Assembly: GCA_947448325.1 (NCBI GenBank)
Contig: CANFMK010000006.1
Coordinates: forward strand, 1-36,165
Origin: Comamonadaceae bacterium
Lineage (GTDB): Bacteria; Pseudomonadota; Gammaproteobacteria; Burkholderiales; Burkholderiaceae_C
DNA length: 36,165 nt
Direction of reading: 5' to 3'
The notes under the pieces were generated by a model, which did not search any database, was not told where the DNA came from, and saw only the letters and a list, made by a program, of their open reading frames with translations. Each line of letters begins with the position of its first letter. Within the stretch, counting starts at the first letter, position 1. The translations under genes and the position numbers were made by a program. Positions 32,383-36,165 of this stretch are shown here, in pieces.

Positions 32383-33354
32383 TCATTCCGGTTCGATCTT
32401 GGCGTCGCGCACCACCTTGGCCCAGCGCGGGGCTTCCGCTTTGATCAGCGCCGCAAATTGCTCGGGCGTGCCGCCGCCAATTTCGTTGCCTTGACTCAAA
32501 ATTTTATCTTTCACCTCAGGGTCTTGTAAGGCCTTGTTGCAAGCCGCATTGAGCTGTTTGATCAGGTCGGCGGACAGGCCTTTGGGACCGATCAAACCTT
32601 GCCAGTTCATGACTTCCACCGCAGGGAAGCCTTGTTCGCCCATGGTCGGAATGTCCGGTGCCAGCGGCGAACGGGTTTTGCTGGTGATGGCCAAAGCGCG
32701 CAGACGGCCCGCTTTGATGGACGGCATGGCGGTGTACATCTGCTCGAACATCATGTGCACCTGACCGCCCATCAGGTCGGTGGCGCCGGCCGAGCCGCTT
32801 TTGTAAGGGGCGTGAATCATGTCGATGCCGGCGGCGTTTTCAAACAAGGCGCCACTCAAGTGGTGTGAGCCGCCAATGCCTCCCGAGGCGTAACTGAGTT
32901 TGCCGGGCGCCGCTTTGGCCGCGGCCACAATGTCTTTGACTGTTTTATAAGGTGAGTCGTTGCGCACCATCAAAATCAAGGGGCCGCGCTCAATCAGGCA
33001 GATTGGCGTCAAGTCGTTTTGCGGGTCAAAGTTCAGTTTTTTGAACAAGGCCTGGTTCACCGCCAAGGGCGCGAAGTTGCCCATGCCCAGGGTGTAGCCG
33101 TCAGGCTTGCCGCGCGCAATGGCTTCGGTGCCGATGTTGCCGCCAGCGCCAGCTTTGTTGTCGATGATGATGGGTTGGCCCAGCACAGCGGTCATGGCCT
33201 TGGCCACTTGGCGTGAACGCGAGTCGGCATTGCCACCGGCCGCATAAGGACACACCCAGGTGATGGGCTTGCTGGGGAATTTGTCTTGCGCTTGGGCCCA
33301 AGCGGGCACGAGCAATGCGGTGCCAGTCGCTTGCAGCAGTTCTCTTCTTTTCAT
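32383..33354 (-). CDS. Bug-family (TctC-like) solute-binding protein paired with M20 amidohydrolase
   Basis: The ATG at 33354 (MKRRELLQATG) gives 323 residues; the track adds five residues from 33369. The signal peptide ends near AWAQAQ. Mature motifs are KPITWVCPYAAGGNADSRSR, PIIIDNKAGAGGNIGTEAIA and HAPYKSGSAGATDLMGGQVH, then PDIPTMGEQGFPAVE. It starts only 15 bp after the M20 amidohydrolase on the same strand, so the two form an operon. The ligand is plausibly the N-acyl amino acid or similar anion cleaved by that enzyme (inference). It ends near the bidirectional terminator. Confidence 0.9.
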   Translation of the reverse strand: MKRRELLQATGTALLVPAWAQAQDKFPSKPITWVCPYAAGGNADSRSRQVAKAMTAVLGQPIIIDNKAGAGGNIGTEAIARGKPDGYTLGMGNFAPLAVNQALFKKLNFDPQNDLTPICLIERGPLILMVRNDSPYKTVKDIVAAAKAAPGKLSYASGGIGGSHHLSGALFENAAGIDMIHAPYKSGSAGATDLMGGQVHMMFEQMYTAMPSIKAGRLRALAITSKTRSPLAPDIPTMGEQGFPAVEVMNWQGLIGPKGLSADLIKQLNAACNKALQDPEVKDKILSQGNEIGGGTPEQFAALIKAEAPRWAKVVRDAKIEPE

Positions 33355-33369
33355 GCGATGTCGTTCCAA

Positions 33370-34575
33370 TTAAGCGGGTAAAAAACGTTCGACCAGCAAG
33401 CTCCAATAGGCCGAGCCAATGGCCACGTTGTCGTCATTGAAGTCGTAGCCGGGGTTGTGCACCATGCAGGCGCCGTGCCCACCGCCACTGCCGTCGCCGT
33501 TGCCAATCAGCAAGTAGCAGCCGGGTACTTTTTCCAGCATGAAGGCAAAGTCTTCGCTGCCGGTCAGCGCCGGGCCTTGGCGGGTGATGCTGGCCTCGCC
33601 CACCAACTCTGCGCCCACCGTGCGTGCAAATTCAGTTTCATCCGGGGTGTTGACCAGTACCGCATATCCGCGCTGATAGTCGATGCTGGCTTTCACTCCG
33701 TAGCTTTGCGCCTGGGCATGAACCAGTTCTTTGATGCGGGTTTCCAGCAGTTTGCGAACATTGCGGTCCAGTGAGCGCACGCTGAGTTTCATGGTGCAAG
33801 TTTGCGGAATGACGTTATTGGCCATGCCGGCGTTGAACGCGCCCACCGTGATGACCGCCATGTGCAGCGGGTCCACATTGCGCGAAACGATGGTCTGCAA
33901 GCCCATCACGATCGCCGAGCCTGCCACGATCGAATCGGCCGCTGTGTGCGGCATGGCGCCGTGGCCGCCAATGCCTTCTAAAGTGATGGTCACATTGTCG
34001 GACGAGGCCATGGCCGGACCCTCGCGAAACACCAGCTTGCCCTGTGGATGGCTGGGCATGTTGTGCATCGCAAAAATGGCGTTGCACGGGTATTTGGTGA
34101 ACAAGCCGTCTTCCATCATCTTTACTGCGCCGCCCAAACCTTCTTCGGCGGGTTGGAAAATCAGGTTCACCGTGCCTGAGAACTGACCTTTTTGGGCGAT
34201 GTGTTTGGCGGCCGCCAGCAGCATGGCGGTGTGGCCGTCGTGACCGCAGGCGTGCATGATGCCGGTGTGGCAGCTGCTGTAGTCCAGGCCGGTGGCTTCG
34301 TCAATCGGCAAGGCGTCCATGTCGGCGCGGATGCCGATGGATTGGGTGCCCGTGCCACGTTTCAGTTGCCCTACCAATCCGGTGCCTCCCAGGCCCCGCT
34401 CGACCTTGTAGCCCCAAGCGGTCAATTGCTTGGCCACCAAGTCGCTGGTGCGGTATTCCTTGTAGCCCATTTCGGGATGCTTGTGAATGTCGCGGCGCAC
34501 GGCAATGAATTCATCGGCCTGGGCTTGCAGGGCGTTGAGTTTGTCGTGCAAAAAAGCGTCGCGTGGGGCGTTCAT
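33370..34575 (-). CDS. M20-family amidohydrolase (hippurate hydrolase / N-acyl amino acid hydrolase type)
   Basis: The ATG at 34575 with AAAGGA upstream gives 401 residues; the track ORF from 34902 extends into the divergent permease region. Motifs of the M20D group are RRDIHKHPEMGYKE (about 27-40), IGIRADMDALPIDEATGLDY (about 80-100), the metal site MHACGHDGHTAMLLAAAK (about 109-126), FQPAEEGLGGA (about 142-152), MHNMPSHPQG and the late GSEDFAFMLEKVPG. This family cleaves N-acyl amino acids such as hippurate, or IAA-amino acid conjugates, using two divalent metal ions. It has no signal peptide. Its operon partner is a Bug protein. The exact acyl substrate is open. Confidence 0.92.
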   Translation of the reverse strand: MNAPRDAFLHDKLNALQAQADEFIAVRRDIHKHPEMGYKEYRTSDLVAKQLTAWGYKVERGLGGTGLVGQLKRGTGTQSIGIRADMDALPIDEATGLDYSSCHTGIMHACGHDGHTAMLLAAAKHIAQKGQFSGTVNLIFQPAEEGLGGAVKMMEDGLFTKYPCNAIFAMHNMPSHPQGKLVFREGPAMASSDNVTITLEGIGGHGAMPHTAADSIVAGSAIVMGLQTIVSRNVDPLHMAVITVGAFNAGMANNVIPQTCTMKLSVRSLDRNVRKLLETRIKELVHAQAQSYGVKASIDYQRGYAVLVNTPDETEFARTVGAELVGEASITRQGPALTGSEDFAFMLEKVPGCYLLIGNGDGSGGGHGACMVHNPGYDFNDDNVAIGSAYWSLLVERFLPA

Positions 34576-34704
34576 GGGGAGATCCTTTCCAAACAGGCGT
34601 CGATGAGATACCCAGAGGTTAAACCATTTGGCAACCGACAGTGCCAAGGCTTTTCCCTGACAGGATCGCTGCGAGAATATGGCCCCAAACAACGAAAGCA
34701 TCCG

Positions 34705-35436
34705 ATGGATGAATGGACATACCCCCTGGGCGTGGCTTTGCTGGGCTACACCGTCCTGGGCTTGACCGGTTTTGGCTCGGCCTTGGTCATCGTGCCCTTG
34801 CTGGCCTGGCACTGGCCGCTGCCCGAGGTGGTGGCCCTGACCCTGCTCATGGATGTGCCCGCCTCGGTGTTTCACAGCGGCCTGAATTGGCGGCGGGTGC
34901 AATGGTCCGAATTGCTGCGCCTGTTACCGGGTTTGGTGCTGGGCACGGTGATCGGCCTGTGGCTGGCGCCGCGCCTGCCAGATCGCTGGCCCTTGTTGAT
35001 TTTGGGCGTTTATGTCGCCTCCGTGGGGCTCAACGCCCTGCGCCCAGCGGCCGCCCGCAGCGCGCCAGCCGCACCCGCCTGGGCCTATGCGGTTGGAGTG
35101 GTGGTGGGCGTGGTGGAAATGCTGTTTGGCACCGCAGGTCCCGTGGTGGTGGCCTGGTTGTCGCGCCGCGTGCCGGATGTGCAGCGCCTGCGCGCCAGCA
35201 CGCCCATGATCATCACCGTGGCCGCCAGCACGGTGCTGAGTGGCATGGCTTTGGAGGGGCGTCTGAGTGAGCCGGTGCTGTGGACCCGCTGGTCGGTGTT
35301 GATTGTGGCCGCCCTGCTGGGGGTCGCCCTGGGCCACCGCTTGGCCAGTCGACTGCCGGTAGCGCGGCTGCGCCAGATCATTTGCAGTTTGCTGGTGGTC
35401 AGTGGTGGCCTGTTGGCCCTGAACGCACTGCGCTAG
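34705..35436 (+). CDS. TauE/SafE-family membrane permease
   Basis: The track start at 34192 is an artefact. The ATG at 34705 (MDEWTYPLGVALLGYTV) gives 243 residues, the usual size, with about seven to eight hydrophobic segments. The first TauE repeat has GLTGFGSALVIVPLLAWHWPL (about 18-38) and the second has VEMLFGTAGPVVVAWLSRRV (about 138-157), which is the paired G-x-G-S/G-T-A-G pattern of the family. Members export or import sulfite, sulfoacetate, sulfonates or organic acids in an ion-coupled way. The gene lies next to the divergent M20/Bug operon and convergent with GMP reductase. No substrate follows from context. Confidence 0.88.
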   Translation: MDEWTYPLGVALLGYTVLGLTGFGSALVIVPLLAWHWPLPEVVALTLLMDVPASVFHSGLNWRRVQWSELLRLLPGLVLGTVIGLWLAPRLPDRWPLLILGVYVASVGLNALRPAAARSAPAAPAWAYAVGVVVGVVEMLFGTAGPVVVAWLSRRVPDVQRLRASTPMIITVAASTVLSGMALEGRLSEPVLWTRWSVLIVAALLGVALGHRLASRLPVARLRQIICSLLVVSGGLLALNALR

Positions 35437-35460
35437 GACCCACTCGCACCACCAGCCCAG

Positions 35461-36165
35461 TTACATCAACAGGTGTTCGCCGGCGTTGTCGCCGCCCAAG
35501 GTGACGTAGTTGACTTTGCGGATGTCCATCAACTTGGTGCCGCCAGCGTAGCTGATCGAGCTTTGCACGTCTTGCTCCATCTCGATCAAGGTGTCGGCCA
35601 GCTTGCCTTTGATGGGCTCCAAAATGCGCTTGCCTTCGACGTGCTTGTACTCGCCCTTGTTGAAGTCGGAGGCCGAGCCGTAGTATTCCTTGAACATTTC
35701 GCCATCGACCTCGACGGTTTTGCCGGGCGACTCTTCGTGGCCCGCGAACAATGAGCCAATCATGACCATGCTGGCGCCAAAGCGAATACTCTTGGCGATG
35801 TCTCCGTGGCTGCGGATGCCGCCGTCGGCAATGATGGGCTTGGTGGCCACGCGGGCGCACCATTTGAGGGCCGACAATTGCCAGCCGCCGGTACCAAAAC
35901 CCGTCTTGAGTTTGGTGATGCAGACCTTGCCCGGGCCTACGCCCACTTTGGTCGCGTCCGCACCCCAGTTTTCCAGGTCGATCACGGCTTCAGGCGTGGC
36001 CACGTTGCCGGCAATCACAAAGCTGGTGGGCAGCTTGGCCTTGATGTAGGCAATCATGTCGCGCACGCTGTCGGCGTGGCCGTGGGCGATGTCGATGGTG
36101 ATGTAGTCCGGCACCAGTTTTTCTGACGCCAGTTGGTCCACCGTGGCGCGGTCTGGGGCTTTCAC
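35461..36165 (-). CDS. guaC: GMP reductase (Bacillus/IMPDH-like type), N-terminus beyond window
   Basis: The last 234 residues are present and the 5' part lies beyond the right edge; the GTG at 36165 shown by the track is simply the edge. Visible marks of the IMPDH/GMPR barrel are [32 protein letters not shown] and the catalytic cysteine loop [61 protein letters not shown] and [20 protein letters not shown] follow. The KVCITK loop and FAGHEESPG separate it from IMP dehydrogenase and from the E. coli-type GuaC. The enzyme reduces GMP to IMP with NADPH, releasing ammonia, and so links guanine nucleotides to the adenine side. Confidence 0.9.
   Translation of the reverse strand: MKAPDRATVDQLASEKLVPDYITIDIAHGHADSVRDMIAYIKAKLPTSFVIAGNVATPEAVIDLENWGADATKVGVGPGKVCITKLKTGFGTGGWQLSALKWCARVATKPIIADGGIRSHGDIAKSIRFGASMVMIGSLFAGHEESPGKTVEVDGEMFKEYYGSASDFNKGEYKHVEGKRILEPIKGKLADTLIEMEQDVQSSISYAGGTKLMDIRKVNYVTLGGDNAGEHLLM

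Noticed and set aside
1-36165. CRISPR array, insertion sequence, integrase/att site, tRNA or rRNA
   Set aside because: Reading both strands showed no regularly spaced repeats, transposase motifs, cloverleaf with a T-loop, or rRNA-like segments.

Overview
The window looks like ordinary chromosome from a moderately high-GC betaproteobacterium, most likely Burkholderiales and probably Comamonadaceae. This is inferred from gene content, not from a marker gene: four Bug-type (TctC-like) periplasmic binding proteins without their membrane subunits, Tat/Sec-exported proteins with a Burkholderiales look, and dense short-gap operons. I found no rRNA, tRNA, insertion sequence, integrase, phage gene or CRISPR array.

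Layout. (1) 1-1159: left-truncated 8-oxoguanine deaminase on the minus strand. (2) 1254-5879: a tartrate/D-malate-type operon (ttuC, a Bug binding protein, ttuD) followed by a Tat-exported six-blade kelch protein. (3) 5949-6984: a Crp/Fnr-family regulator with an FNR-type box in front of it, then a small thioredoxin. (4) 7058-9107, minus: guanine deaminase, an oxidoreductase-like small cysteine protein and an AHSA1/SRPBCC protein, joined by two ATGA overlaps. (5) 9254-13932: a purine/nucleoside-type ABC importer (ATPase, two permeases, BMP-family lipoprotein), closed by a clear terminator, then adenine deaminase at 14045-15094. (6) 15121-18857, minus: an alpha/beta hydrolase and a double-domain M16 peptidase. 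(7) 18996-20066: an orphan second BMP-family binding protein with a structured leader. (8) 20274-21975: a Co-type nitrile hydratase operon (alpha, beta, accessory protein), then another Bug protein. (9) 23449-25843, minus: Bug protein plus a HisD-family dehydrogenase resembling sulfopropanediol dehydrogenase HpsN. (10) 25935-30386: dcd, a RhlE-type DEAD-box helicase and a TonB-dependent receptor. (11) 30383-35436: a beta-hydroxyacid dehydrogenase, an alpha/beta hydrolase with HGGYW, an M20 amidohydrolase with a Bug partner, and a TauE/SafE permease. (12) 35461-36165: right-truncated GMP reductase.

How the genes fit together. The strongest theme is purine uptake and salvage/catabolism. The BMP-ABC importer plus the orphan BMP protein would bring in bases or nucleosides. 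Adenine deaminase, guanine deaminase and 8-oxoguanine deaminase would turn adenine into hypoxanthine, guanine into xanthine and 8-oxoguanine into urate. GMP reductase at the far end rebalances guanylate to IMP. The second theme is small organic acid scavenging: each Bug protein lies beside a different catabolic enzyme, which suggests ligands.

The least explained items are two leader regions: an interlocked double dyad before the nitrile hydratase, and a terminator-like hairpin whose loop is complementary to downstream sequence before the orphan BMP gene. The FNR-type box placed exactly 41.5 bp before the regulator's own ATG, and the kelch protein of unknown role, are also worth attention. No wholly new multi-gene system is evident; most genes belong to recognisable families.
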